Shown: positions 1-7,854 of the stretch, one piece after another
Position numbering within the stretch: the stretch's first letter is position 1
How the letters are laid out: each line of letters starts with the position of its first letter
Source of the DNA: Streptomyces durocortorensis
GTDB taxonomy: Bacteria; Actinomycetota; Actinomycetes; Streptomycetales; Streptomycetaceae
Length of the DNA stretch: 47,981 nt
NCBI RefSeq assembly: GCF_016901035.1
Contig: NZ_JAFEUF010000028.1
Span: 1 to 47,981, forward strand
Direction: 5' to 3'
Notes under the pieces: generated by a model
What the model saw: the letters and a program-made list of their open reading frames with translations, nothing else
The model's database searches: none
What the model was told of the DNA's origin: nothing
Made by a program: the position numbers and the translations under genes

Positions 1-100
1 CCCGGCTCCCCCCCGCCCGGCCGGGCCGGGCGGCGCGGGGGGGGGGGGCCGGGGCCCCCCGGCCGGGGGGGGGGGGGGGGCTCGGGGGGGGCCTCGCGCC
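1..100. other. Low-complexity contig edge, probable sequencing artefact
   Basis: The first ~100 bases are almost only G and C, with G runs of up to about 17. This exceeds even Streptomyces composition and resembles poly-G calls at read or contig ends. Sequence from about 100 onward reads as normal coding DNA on the minus strand. Peptide sequence derived from this stretch should not be trusted. Confidence 0.6.
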
Positions 101-323
101 GGGAGGGGCGGGGCTTGCGTGCGGCCTCGCGCCGGGCGTCCCTCCGGGCGCGGCGGGGGGCGTCGGTCTCGTCGGCCGGGGCCGCCGTCCCGTACGGCGC
201 GTCCGGTGCGGAGCCGGCGGGCGCGGGCACGGCGTAGGGGCCCAGCGCCTCGGCGGGCGTACCGCACCCGGCGCAGGCCAGGGCTCCGTTGAGATGGCGT
301 CGGCACGGGTGGCAGTAATCCAT
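1..323 (-). CDS. Zinc-ribbon hypothetical protein, 3' end missing
   Basis: Reading leftward from an ATG at 323, the product opens with a CxxC pair (CHPC at residues 4-7), a run RRHLNGALACAGC, and a second CxxC (CAGC, residues 17-20). This is the pattern of a small N-terminal zinc ribbon. It is followed by a Pro/Ala-rich linker and an Arg-rich basic stretch (RRARRDARREAARK). I recognise the family as a conserved Streptomyces hypothetical that normally continues into a basic segment and probably a membrane helix; that part is lost in the low-quality contig edge. No function is assigned. It points away from the next gene, so 324-447 is a divergent intergenic region. Confidence 0.6.
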   Translation of the reverse strand, partial: MDYCHPCRRHLNGALACAGCGTPAEALGPYAVPAPAGSAPDAPYGTAAPADETDAPRRARRDARREAARKPRPSRREAPPEPPPPPRPGGPGPPPPRRPARPGGGEP

Positions 324-447
324 GGCGCCCGCAGATTAGGCGGGCGCGGAACAGCCGGGGAAGCCGCCCAGGTGAGGATTGTGTGAGGAAGCCCGGATTC
401 CGGTGACGGCCGGTCCGATACGCCTGACACGCGGGAGGATGGGCCAC

Positions 448-1017
448 ATGAGCACTCCCGCCCCCTTCGGCCCGCTCCAGTTCCAGCTCGTCCTGCTGCG
501 CCGGATGGCCGATTTCCAGCCGGACCTGGTCGAGGAGGCCCGGCACGAACTGAGCGCCTCCCTCGCCGACATGCGGGAGGCCAACCGCCGCTGGCAGGCC
601 ATGGTGCGGGCGCCCCGGGGACGCGGATCGCTGCGGCGCTACCGCTCGGTCCTCGGCGAACCGGAGCTGATCCTGCCGCGCCGGGTCGGGGACCTGGAGT
701 GCGAGGCGCTTCTGTGGCCGGTGCCGCTCTGGCCCGACCTGCGGTTCGAGGTGATGGCCGGGCCCGGCGGCGCCGTCTGGAACGAGTGGCTGGTCCGGGC
801 CCCGGGCGCGGCGGGCCCGGAGCTCACCTCCGTTACGGATCTGCTCCCCTGGTCGTGCACCGTGGACGAGGCGGCCCGCGCCTTTCCGCCGGCCCGGCCG
901 ATGGAGGGCAGCGCCCCGACCCGGTGGGCGCTGGCCGTCACCGACCCCACGTCCGGCCGTGAGCGGGTGGCCGAGTTCACCTGGGGCCTGTTCCAACGGC
1001 TGCTGCAGGACGTGTGA
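448..1017 (+). CDS. Conserved hypothetical protein, 189 aa
   Basis: The chosen start is the ATG at 448, with GGGAGG at 433-438 at good spacing. In-frame starts at 379 and 439 lie upstream; 439 would sit directly against that ribosome site. The N-terminal third is helical and charged (FQLVLLRRMADFQPDLVEEARHE). The remainder is mixed and rich in Trp and Pro, without a signal peptide or membrane helix. No catalytic motif is recognisable, so the protein is cytosolic and of unknown function. It lies about 135 bp upstream of the MreB-like gene on the same strand, so co-transcription is possible but not shown. Confidence 0.65.
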   Translation: MSTPAPFGPLQFQLVLLRRMADFQPDLVEEARHELSASLADMREANRRWQAMVRAPRGRGSLRRYRSVLGEPELILPRRVGDLECEALLWPVPLWPDLRFEVMAGPGGAVWNEWLVRAPGAAGPELTSVTDLLPWSCTVDEAARAFPPARPMEGSAPTRWALAVTDPTSGRERVAEFTWGLFQRLLQDV

Positions 1018-1152
1018 GCTGAGAGCCCGTCAGCTCCTCCTCCCCTTCCGGCGCATCTCAACGCGCGCGACGGGCCGGACAGCGCGACCATGCAAGGAGA
1101 GACCGGCCGCCAGCCGGTGCCCCCTTTCATCCGCGCGCTCGGGAGAATCGCC

Positions 1153-2190
1153 GTGACCGTCAGCCTTGAGCAGTTGCAGCGTTGCCATGTCGCCGTCGAC
1201 CTCGGGGCCGCGAGGACCCGGGTTTACGTGAAGGGGCTCGGGCTCGTCGTCGACGAACCGAGCGTCGCCGCCGTCAACACCCGTACCGGCTCCCTCATCG
1301 CCGTCGGCGCCCTCGCCGAGCAGATGACCGGCCGCACCCCCGAGTACATCCGGGTGGCCCGCCCGGTCTCCGGCGGGACCGTCGTCGACATCGAGATGGC
1401 CCAGCGGATGCTGCGTCATCTGCTGGGCGACAAGCTCCGCCGCCAGTTGCGCCGCAAGCCCCGGCTGCGTGCCGCCGCCTGCACCCCGCACGAGGCCGAT
1501 CCGCTGGCACAGCGCGCGACGGTGGAGACCCTCGTCGGGCTCGGCGCCCGCCGGGTCGAGCTGGTGGACACCCTGATCGCGGCCGCCGTGGGCTGCGGGC
1601 TGCCGGTCGAGCAGCCGACCGCCACCATGATCATGGCGTGCGGGGCCGCCACCACCCAGATCGCGGTGCTCTCGCTCGGCTCGATCGTCACCGCCGTCCG
1701 GATCCCGGTGGGCGGCAACGCGATCGACGAGGCGATCATCCAGCACCTGCGCCAGCACCACGAGCTGCTGCTGCCGAGCCAGTCGGTGCGCCCGCTCCAG
1801 CTGGCGCTGCACGGCAACGGCCTCCAGCTCACCGGCCCCGCCCTCACCGACATCCACGGCCGCGACGTGGCGACCGGCCTGGCCCGCACGGTGCAGGTCG
1901 ACACCGCCGCCGTACGGCAGGCCATCAACACCCCGCTCACCGCGGTGCTGGACGGGGTCGGCAAGGTGCTCCGCGACTGCCCGCCGGACCTGGTGGCCGA
2001 CCTCGCGGACCGCGGGATCATGATGGTGGGCGGCACGGCGCTGCTCCCGGGCCTGGACCAGATGCTGCGGGACGCGACGGGGATGCCGGTGCACATCGCG
2101 GAGCGGCCCGACGTCTGCTCGGTGCTCGGCCTGGGCGCGATGCTGGACGGCAAGATCCAGCCGATGGTCCTGAACCCGCTGGCGGGGTGA
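1153..2190 (+). CDS. mbl: Divergent MreB/Mbl-like actin-fold protein
   Basis: The product is an actin/Hsp70-fold protein of 345 aa, the usual MreB length. The GTG at 1153 follows GGGAG at 1141-1145; the upstream ATG at 1090 would add 21 unmatched residues. The phosphate-1 motif is recognisable (VAVDLGAARTRVYVKG, near residue 13), as is the adenosine motif (GGTALLPGLDQML, near residue 292). The phosphate-2 loop is altered: MreB has a D-x-GGGTT-D/E pattern, while here it reads MACGAATTQIAVLSL. The Asp is missing and the acidic residue after TT is Gln, so ATP hydrolysis is doubtful. In Streptomyces such proteins belong to the MreB-like group linked to spore-wall work rather than to vegetative rod shape. 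The stop codon overlaps the next start (GTGA), suggesting translational coupling to the kinase. Confidence 0.85.
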   Translation: MTVSLEQLQRCHVAVDLGAARTRVYVKGLGLVVDEPSVAAVNTRTGSLIAVGALAEQMTGRTPEYIRVARPVSGGTVVDIEMAQRMLRHLLGDKLRRQLRRKPRLRAAACTPHEADPLAQRATVETLVGLGARRVELVDTLIAAAVGCGLPVEQPTATMIMACGAATTQIAVLSLGSIVTAVRIPVGGNAIDEAIIQHLRQHHELLLPSQSVRPLQLALHGNGLQLTGPALTDIHGRDVATGLARTVQVDTAAVRQAINTPLTAVLDGVGKVLRDCPPDLVADLADRGIMMVGGTALLPGLDQMLRDATGMPVHIAERPDVCSVLGLGAMLDGKIQPMVLNPLAG

Positions 2191-3803
2191 GCGCGTCGGC
2201 GCGGATGAAGGAGCCTGTGGAGTCCGGCCCGGCCGCGTCCGAGCCCGCCGAGTCCGGTCCGGGCGTCGGGCGGCTGCCGATGCTCCTGGAGGCGGTCCTC
2301 AACGTCGGCAGCGACCTGGAGCTGGGCTCCACCCTCCAGCAGATCGTGGAGACCGCCGCCGCCCTCACCGGGGCGCGCCACGGTGCGCTCGGGGTGCTGG
2401 ACCCGGACCGGGACCGGATCGAGGCGCTGTACACCGCCGGGATGACGGAGGCGGAGCGGCAGCACCTCGACCTCTTCCCGGAGCTCTTTCCGGAGCTCTT
2501 TCCGGACCTGCTCCCGGACCTCCTTCCGGACGGCTCCGTCGAAGGGCCGACCGCGTTGACCCGGCCCGGTCCCCCGGCGGACCGCCCGCCGGTGCGGAAC
2601 TCCCTCCGGGCGCCGATCGTGGTGCACACCGAGGTCTTCGGCCACCTCTGCCTCGGCGGAAAGCGGCCGGGGCCGTTCACCGACACGGACGTGGCCCTGC
2701 TGCGGGTCCTGGCCGCCCAGGCGGGCATCGCGATCGGCAACGCCCGGCTGTACGGGACGGCCCGGCAGCGCGAGCGCTGGATCGCGGGCGCGGCGGCCGT
2801 CACCACGGCCCTGCTGACCGGCACCGATGCGGCCGACGCGCTGATGACGGTGGCCGAGCAGGCCCGGGTGCTGGCGGGCGCGTCGGCGGGGGTGATCCTC
2901 CAGCCGACGGAGGAGGGCGGCATGGAGATCGTCACCGCCTCCACGACCGACGATCCCGCGGGCATCGTCGGCACGGTGATCGAGCCCGGTTCCGCGGTGC
3001 TGGTGCAGTTGCTCGGCGGCGAACCGGTCTTCATCGACGACTCGGCCACCGATCCCCGGATGACCACCGGCGTACGCTCCCGCTTCGGGCCCAGCATGAT
3101 GCTGCCGCTGCAGAGCGGCGGGCGGCTCATCGGCACCCTCGCTCTGCCCCGGAAGCGCGGCGAGCGCCCGTACACGGACGTGGACCGGCTGCTGGCCACC
3201 CAGTTCGCCTCGCAAGCGGCCCTGGCCCTGGTGCTGGCGGACGCGCAGGCCGACCGGGAGCAGCTCGCGGTGTACGAGGACCGCGACCGGATCGCCCGTG
3301 ACCTGCACGATCTGGTGGTCCAGCGGCTCTTCGCCACCGAGATGATGCTGGAATCGACCCGGCGACGCGCCACGTCGGAGGAGGAGAGCGGGGTGCTGCT
3401 GGGGCGGGCCGTGGACGAGCTGGACTCGACCATCCAGGAGGTCCGCACCGCCATCTTCGCCCTCCAGCAGCCGCCCGCCGCGGCCCCGAGCACCTTCCGG
3501 GGCCGGGTGCTGCGGGAGACCGGGGGCGCGGCGGCCCTGCTGGGCTTCCCGCCGTCGGTGCAGTTCACCGGGGCGGTGGACGCGCTGGTGGGCGAGGAGC
3601 CGGGCCGGGAGCTGCTGGCCGCCCTGCGCGAGGCGCTGGCCGCCGCGCACCGCAGGGCCGGGGTGTCGGCCCACGAGGTGGAGGTGGACGCCACGGTCCG
3701 GCTGCCGGACGGACGCAGCGGGGTGCGGCTGGTGGTCGCCGACGACGGGCGCGGTGAGGACGGCGGCCGGCCGACGACGGTCACCTGGCAGGCCCCGATC
3801 TGA
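2187..3803 (+). CDS. GAF-GAF sensor histidine kinase with degenerate ATPase domain
   Basis: The protein has 538 aa from the GTG at 2187, which overlaps the mbl stop; an ATG at 2205 is an alternative. A Ser/Pro/Glu-rich head leads into two GAF domains (about residues 30-190 and 200-355) and then a HisKA_3 dimerisation helix with DRIARDLHDLVVQ, whose His is about residue 374. This is the DevS/NarX-type kinase layout, and there is no membrane segment. The C-terminal ATPase part is short and odd: the expected N-box Asn is absent (LREALAAAHRRAG) and the chain ends soon after the G1 box (VVADDGRG), without a G2 box. It may be unable to bind ATP alone. No response regulator is adjacent, so this is an orphan kinase. 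The first GAF domain contains five tandem 4-residue repeats. Confidence 0.85.
   Translation: MSASARMKEPVESGPAASEPAESGPGVGRLPMLLEAVLNVGSDLELGSTLQQIVETAAALTGARHGALGVLDPDRDRIEALYTAGMTEAERQHLDLFPELFPELFPDLLPDLLPDGSVEGPTALTRPGPPADRPPVRNSLRAPIVVHTEVFGHLCLGGKRPGPFTDTDVALLRVLAAQAGIAIGNARLYGTARQRERWIAGAAAVTTALLTGTDAADALMTVAEQARVLAGASAGVILQPTEEGGMEIVTASTTDDPAGIVGTVIEPGSAVLVQLLGGEPVFIDDSATDPRMTTGVRSRFGPSMMLPLQSGGRLIGTLALPRKRGERPYTDVDRLLATQFASQAALALVLADAQADREQLAVYEDRDRIARDLHDLVVQRLFATEMMLESTRRRATSEEESGVLLGRAVDELDSTIQEVRTAIFALQQPPAAAPSTFRGRVLRETGGAAALLGFPPSVQFTGAVDALVGEEPGRELLAALREALAAAHRRAGVSAHEVEVDATVRLPDGRSGVRLVVADDGRGEDGGRPTTVTWQAPI
2469..2528 (+). repeat. Five 12-bp tandem repeats inside the first GAF domain
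   Basis: Five consecutive 12-bp units of the form GAsCTsyTyCCG, two of them identical (GAGCTCTTTCCG), encode (D/E)L(F/L)P five times in frame. Because the unit length is a multiple of three, copy number can change without breaking the kinase. They fall in a probable surface loop. Confidence 0.9.
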
Positions 3804-3827
3804 TCCCGGGCCCGCCCCCGCCCGCTC

Positions 3828-4259
3828 TCAGTGCTTCGGGGCCGCCCGCAGCGCGATCCGGGTGTTGGAGTGGGCGATGCCCGCCTCCCGTTTCAGCCGG
3901 CGCAGCAGGGTGTCCAGCGCCGCGGGGTCGGCCGCGGTGGCCCGCAGGAGGTAGTCGTGGCCGCCGGTCACGTGCACCACCTCCGTGATCCCGGGCAGCA
4001 TCAGCACCGAGCGTTCGAACTCCTCGTTCGTCGTGTCGAGGCGCAGCGTCACATCGATGAAGACGACCAGGCCCGAACGGGTGTCGGCGGCCGGGTCGAC
4101 GATGACGGTGAAGCCCCGGATGACCCCGTCGCGGCGCATCCGGCGGACCCGGTCGCCCGCCGCGTTGGCGCTGAGCCCCACGCGTACGCCCAGATCCCGG
4201 TACGAGATCCGGGCGTCCTCCTGGAGAATGCCGAGGATTTCCCTGTCCAGCCGATCCAT
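3828..4259 (-). CDS. Lrp/AsnC family transcriptional regulator
   Basis: The 143-aa product has the usual family length when started at the ATG at 4259 (MDRLDREIL); longer upstream reading is unlike the family. Residues 1-60 form the winged helix-turn-helix (LDREILGILQEDARISYRDLGVRVGLSANAAGDRVRRM). Residues 65-140 form the RAM/AsnC ligand-binding and oligomerisation domain, including GITEVVHVTGGHDYLLRA. Such proteins bind amino acids or related small molecules and form dimers to octamers. The gene is divergent from the NarK-type transporter with a 118-bp gap, so that transporter and itself are the natural targets (inference). Its 3' end meets the kinase gene tail to tail with 24 bp between. 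Confidence 0.9.
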   Translation of the reverse strand: MDRLDREILGILQEDARISYRDLGVRVGLSANAAGDRVRRMRRDGVIRGFTVIVDPAADTRSGLVVFIDVTLRLDTTNEEFERSVLMLPGITEVVHVTGGHDYLLRATAADPAALDTLLRRLKREAGIAHSNTRIALRAAPKH

Positions 4260-4363
4260 ACGGCGATTGTCCCAGCTTGTGACGATATTGGCTGAGGAAG
4301 CCCGGGGACGGACCGTAGTCGCCCGGTCGGCGCAGCCCGACGGGCCGTGCGATGTCCCGCGCC

Positions 4364-4395
4364 CTTGACTTGCTGGTGTGGACACCTCTGTCAAG
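4364..4395. promoter_or_regulatory. Nested inverted repeat across the transporter start codon
   Basis: An outer pair, CTTGAC (4364-4369) and GTCAAG (4390-4395), encloses an inner pair, GGTGT (4376-4380) and ACACC (4382-4386 region). The whole lies on the GTG start at 4378. As DNA it could be an operator, for example for the divergent Lrp-type regulator; as RNA it would hide the start codon in a hairpin. No Shine-Dalgarno sequence is visible. Confidence 0.5.
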
Positions 4396-5601
4396 CAGTC
4401 CCCCGAGCCGCCCGCACCGGCGGCAGCGGCGCCGTCCCCGGCCGCGTACCGCAATCTCGTCCTGGCGACGGTCGGCTTCGCGCTGACCTTCTGGGCGTGG
4501 AATCTGATCGCGCCGATGTCCGGGGACTACAAGGACCGGCTGGGGCTCAGCTCGTTCCAGCAGTCGTTCCTGGTGGCCGTGCCGGTGCTGGTCGGGTCGC
4601 TCGGCCGGATCCCGGTGGGGGCGCTGACGGACAAGTACGGCGCGAAGCTGATGTTCCCGCTGGTCTCGGCGCTGACGATCGTGCCCGTACTGCTGCTGAT
4701 CCCGGCGAAGAACTCGTACGGCGCGATGCTCGCGGTCGGGTTTCTGCTCGGGCTCGGCGGGACGACGTTCGCGATCGGCGTTCCGCTGGTCAACGCGTGG
4801 TTCCCACCGCACAAACGGGGCTTCGCGCTGGGTGTGTTCGGCATGGGCATGGGCGGGGTGGCGCTGTCGGGGTACTTCACCCCGCGGATCGCCAAGCACG
4901 GCGACAATCTGCCGTTCCTGGTGGTCGCGGGGGCGCTGGTGGTGTTCGCGCTGGTGGCCGCCGTGCTGGTGACCGACCACCCCGGCCGGAAGATCCCCAC
5001 GGACACCCTGGCGCACCGGCTCGGCGAGGCCGGGAAGCTGCGGGTGACCTGGGAGCTGTCGGCGCTGTACGCGATCGGCTTCGGCGGCATCGTGGCGTTC
5101 GGGGTCTATCTGCCGACGTATCTGAAGACCTGGTACGAGATGTCGCCGACCGAGGCGGGCACCAAGGCGGCCGGGTTCGCCCTGGTCACGGTGGTCTTCC
5201 GGCCGGTCGGCGGCTGGCTCTCGGACCGGATCCACCCGGCGATGGTGACGTCGGTGGCGCTGCTCCTGGCCGCGCTGATGGCGATCGTGCAGGCCTTCGA
5301 GCCGCCGCTGAACCCGGTCGGCACGATCGCGCTGCTGGCCATGGCGGCCGGGCTCGGCACCGCCAGCGGCAGTGTGTTCGCCCTGGTCTCGCAGGTGACG
5401 CCGCAGCCGAAGGTGGGCAGTGTGACGGGCATCGTCGGGGCGATGGGCGGGCTCGGCGGGTTCGTGCCGCCGCTGGTGATGGGCGCGATCTACAGCGCCA
5501 AGGACTCCTACGCGATCGGCTTCATGCTGCTGTCCGATCTGGCGCTGGCGGGGTGTGTGTACGCGTACGGGCGGATGCGGACCGTCCAGCGCGACGAGTG
5601 A
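4378..5601 (+). CDS. NarK/OFA-type major facilitator transporter
   Basis: This is a 407-aa inner-membrane MFS protein with about 12 hydrophobic helices after an Ala/Pro-rich 27-residue tail. The MFS loop 2-3 signature is visible as GRIPVGALTDKYGAK, and the Gly-rich helices (GFLLGLGGTTFAIGVPLVNAW; GMGMGGVAL) resemble the NarK nitrate/nitrite family and the related oxalate:formate group. The GTG at 4378 is the only possible start because an in-frame stop lies at 4366. No ribosome site is seen. Substrate is uncertain: nitrate/nitrite by resemblance, but no nitrate reductase genes are nearby, and the adjacent Lrp regulator would fit an amino-acid-linked anion equally well. Confidence 0.8.
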   Translation: MDTSVKQSPEPPAPAAAAPSPAAYRNLVLATVGFALTFWAWNLIAPMSGDYKDRLGLSSFQQSFLVAVPVLVGSLGRIPVGALTDKYGAKLMFPLVSALTIVPVLLLIPAKNSYGAMLAVGFLLGLGGTTFAIGVPLVNAWFPPHKRGFALGVFGMGMGGVALSGYFTPRIAKHGDNLPFLVVAGALVVFALVAAVLVTDHPGRKIPTDTLAHRLGEAGKLRVTWELSALYAIGFGGIVAFGVYLPTYLKTWYEMSPTEAGTKAAGFALVTVVFRPVGGWLSDRIHPAMVTSVALLLAALMAIVQAFEPPLNPVGTIALLAMAAGLGTASGSVFALVSQVTPQPKVGSVTGIVGAMGGLGGFVPPLVMGAIYSAKDSYAIGFMLLSDLALAGCVYAYGRMRTVQRDE

Positions 5602-5618
5602 GCCCCACCTGGGTGTGA

Positions 5619-5652
5619 GAACGGCCGCGTTCCCCCCGGCACGCGCCCGTTC
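5619..5652. terminator. Hairpin between convergent genes
   Basis: GAACGGCCGCG (5619-5629) pairs with CGCGCCCGTTC (5642-5652), an 11-bp stem with one mismatch and a 12-base loop. It sits in the 60-bp gap between the transporter and the GH99 gene, which converge. It could end both transcripts; no U-tract is present, as is usual in this genus. Confidence 0.55.
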
Positions 5653-5661
5653 GTGTACGAG

Positions 5662-7854
5662 CTACCGGCGCTGCCGGAGCAGTTGTTCGAACCGGTCGGC
5701 CCAGTACGCGGTCCGGTCCAGGTAGGCCGTCTCGGCGGCCTCGCCGGTCGTGCCGTAGGCCCCCTCGAAGGTCTCGTAACCGTGGCCCGGGGGCGGGGTG
5801 GAGGAGGCGGGTTCGATGGAGCTGCCCTCGTGCCACTCGTTGAACGAGGTGACGGAGACCCACGTGGGGTCGCCGCCGATGGCCGGGTCGAGGGCGTTGT
5901 TCCACTCCAGGTCGTACGAGGCGCCGCCCTCGCGGCCGAGGGTGGGGGTGGTGTTGCCGGGGACGGCCCGGTCGTCGATGAAGCCGGGGGCGACCGAGGG
6001 GGCCCAGACGAGACCGTTGGCCTTGGCGTAGTCGCCCGCGTTCTTCCAGCCGGGGGCGGTGGCGCCGGCGATGCCGTCGTAGGTGTAGATCCCGCCGAAG
6101 TGGTCGACCTTGGAGGTGTCGGTGGTCTGGGCGAGGACGATGGCGGTGTCCTTGACGGCGTCGAGGGCCGACCAGTCCTGGATCTTCAGGCTCTCGAAGA
6201 TGTAGTAGGCGTTGCGGTCGCCGTTGGCCGCGTCCCGGTAGAACGCGGGGTGGTCGCCGAACTTCCCTTCCAGATAGGCGATGTCGTCGACGACGGACGC
6301 GGCGGTGCGGCCGCCGTACGGTTCGATGTGCCAGGCGACCTCGATGCCGTGGCGGGCGGCGGCGTCCATCACGTCACCGGCGAGGCCGTCCTCGTAACCC
6401 CCTTGTCCCCACCAGCTGTAGACGATGACGCCCGCGCCGGACCGCTTCACCCACTCCATGTGCTGGTCGACCGCCCCGGCGATGTCCCCGGAGTCGTACG
6501 GGCCGAGCTTCGGGTAGAGGTCGGCGCCGATGGCATCGGGCGGGGTGTGGCCGCCCTGCTGCCAGTGCCGCCAGTCGCCTGCCGGGCCCTCGGGGGTGCC
6601 GTACCACGGGTAGTAGAAGAGGTGGACGTTGGACGAGCCCTCGTCCTCGGTGGCCGGGGCGCGGGTGAGGGTGAAGCGGTCGACGTCGAAGAGCGCGCCC
6701 GCTCCCCCGGTGAAGCCCAGGAACAGCGGGCCCGTCCCGGCGCTCAGGGTGGTGGTGACCTCGGTGAAGGTCTCCCAGCCGCCGGTCGGGACGACGTCCG
6801 CCGAACCGAGGAGCGGGCCGGTGGCCGAGCCGGAGCGGACCTCGATCGTGCCGCCCGCGCCGGCCGAGGAGACGGTCGCGGTGAAGGCGGTGGCCCCGGC
6901 GGTGTCGAGGGAGGAGTAGCCCGCCCAGTCGCCGTCGTCGATGTAGCCGAGGGTGGCTCCGCCGCTCGCCGAACCATGGGCGGCGCTCTGGACGCCGGAG
7001 GAGGAGGTGTACGCCTCCGCCTCCGCGCTGTCGCCGCCCGGGTCCGGGCCACCCGGGTCACCGGCGGAGCAGTCCGCCTCGACGGCTCCGGCCGCGTACT
7101 GGACCCCGCCTAGCAGGAGTTGACGGAAGTCCGGGTCGGCGAAGGACTCGATGGTGTGGCCGAGCCCGGTGTAGAAGGAGCGCCCCTCCTGCTGTTCGTG
7201 GCACCACGTGATGGGGTGGTCGCCGCCCATCTCGCCGCCGCTGTAGCTGGATTCGTCCAGGGACTGGAGGACGTGGACGCTGTCGCGGGGGTTGGAGCGG
7301 TAGTTGTACCACTCGTCGGTCCGCGTCCAGGTGTCGTCCAGGTGGGCGGTCGCCGGGTGGACGTGGTCCTCGGTGGTGAGGCGGGCCTCCTGGATCGCGG
7401 GGTGGCTCTGGAACCACGCCCCGACCAGGTCCTCGTACTCCGGCCAGTCGTATTCGGTGTCGGCCGCCGCGTGTACGCCGACGAAGCCGCCGCCCCCGTC
7501 GACGTACCCCTTCAGGGCGCTCTGCTGGGTGTCGTTCAGGACGTCGCCGGTGGTGGAGAGGAAGACGACGGCCTCGTAGTCGGCGAGGTTCGCCGGGGTG
7601 AAGGCGGTCGCGTCCTCGGTCGCAGTGACGGTGAAGTCGTTGGCGGCACCCAGTTGTTCGAGGGCGGTGATGCCCGCCGGGATGGAGTCGTGGCGGAATC
7701 CGGCGGTCTTGGAGAAGACCAGGACCTGGTACGGGTCGGCGGCTGCCGCGCTCTGGACGCCGGGGCTCAGGAAGGCGGCCCCGAGGGCGAGAGCGACGGC
7801 GCAGGCGAGGCGGCGACGGATACGGGTACGAGGACGGGTACGGGTTCGTCTCAT
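5662..7854 (-). CDS. Secreted ThuA-CBM6-GH99 fusion glycoside hydrolase
   Basis: A 730-aa secreted protein. An Arg-rich N-terminus and hydrophobic core (ACAVALALGAAFLS) ending near residue 39 form a Sec signal peptide. Residues ~42-262 match the ThuA (trehalose-utilisation-like) fold, with VLVFSKTAGFRHDSI and GFVGVHAAADTEYDW. Residues ~275-405 are a CBM6-like sugar-binding module (GYIDDGDWAGYSS ... LFDVDRFTLTR). Residues ~415-730 are a GH99 domain: FYYPWYGTPEG, HIEPYGGR, and the active-site pair in NEWHEGSSIEP (Glu about 673 and 676, spaced as in endo-alpha-mannosidases). It likely acts on alpha-mannans or related glycans outside the cell. It overlaps the upstream dehydrogenase by ATGA, so the two are co-translated. 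Fusion of ThuA with GH99 is unusual. Confidence 0.85.
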   Translation of the reverse strand: MRRTRTRPRTRIRRRLACAVALALGAAFLSPGVQSAAAADPYQVLVFSKTAGFRHDSIPAGITALEQLGAANDFTVTATEDATAFTPANLADYEAVVFLSTTGDVLNDTQQSALKGYVDGGGGFVGVHAAADTEYDWPEYEDLVGAWFQSHPAIQEARLTTEDHVHPATAHLDDTWTRTDEWYNYRSNPRDSVHVLQSLDESSYSGGEMGGDHPITWCHEQQEGRSFYTGLGHTIESFADPDFRQLLLGGVQYAAGAVEADCSAGDPGGPDPGGDSAEAEAYTSSSGVQSAAHGSASGGATLGYIDDGDWAGYSSLDTAGATAFTATVSSAGAGGTIEVRSGSATGPLLGSADVVPTGGWETFTEVTTTLSAGTGPLFLGFTGGAGALFDVDRFTLTRAPATEDEGSSNVHLFYYPWYGTPEGPAGDWRHWQQGGHTPPDAIGADLYPKLGPYDSGDIAGAVDQHMEWVKRSGAGVIVYSWWGQGGYEDGLAGDVMDAAARHGIEVAWHIEPYGGRTAASVVDDIAYLEGKFGDHPAFYRDAANGDRNAYYIFESLKIQDWSALDAVKDTAIVLAQTTDTSKVDHFGGIYTYDGIAGATAPGWKNAGDYAKANGLVWAPSVAPGFIDDRAVPGNTTPTLGREGGASYDLEWNNALDPAIGGDPTWVSVTSFNEWHEGSSIEPASSTPPPGHGYETFEGAYGTTGEAAETAYLDRTAYWADRFEQLLRQRR

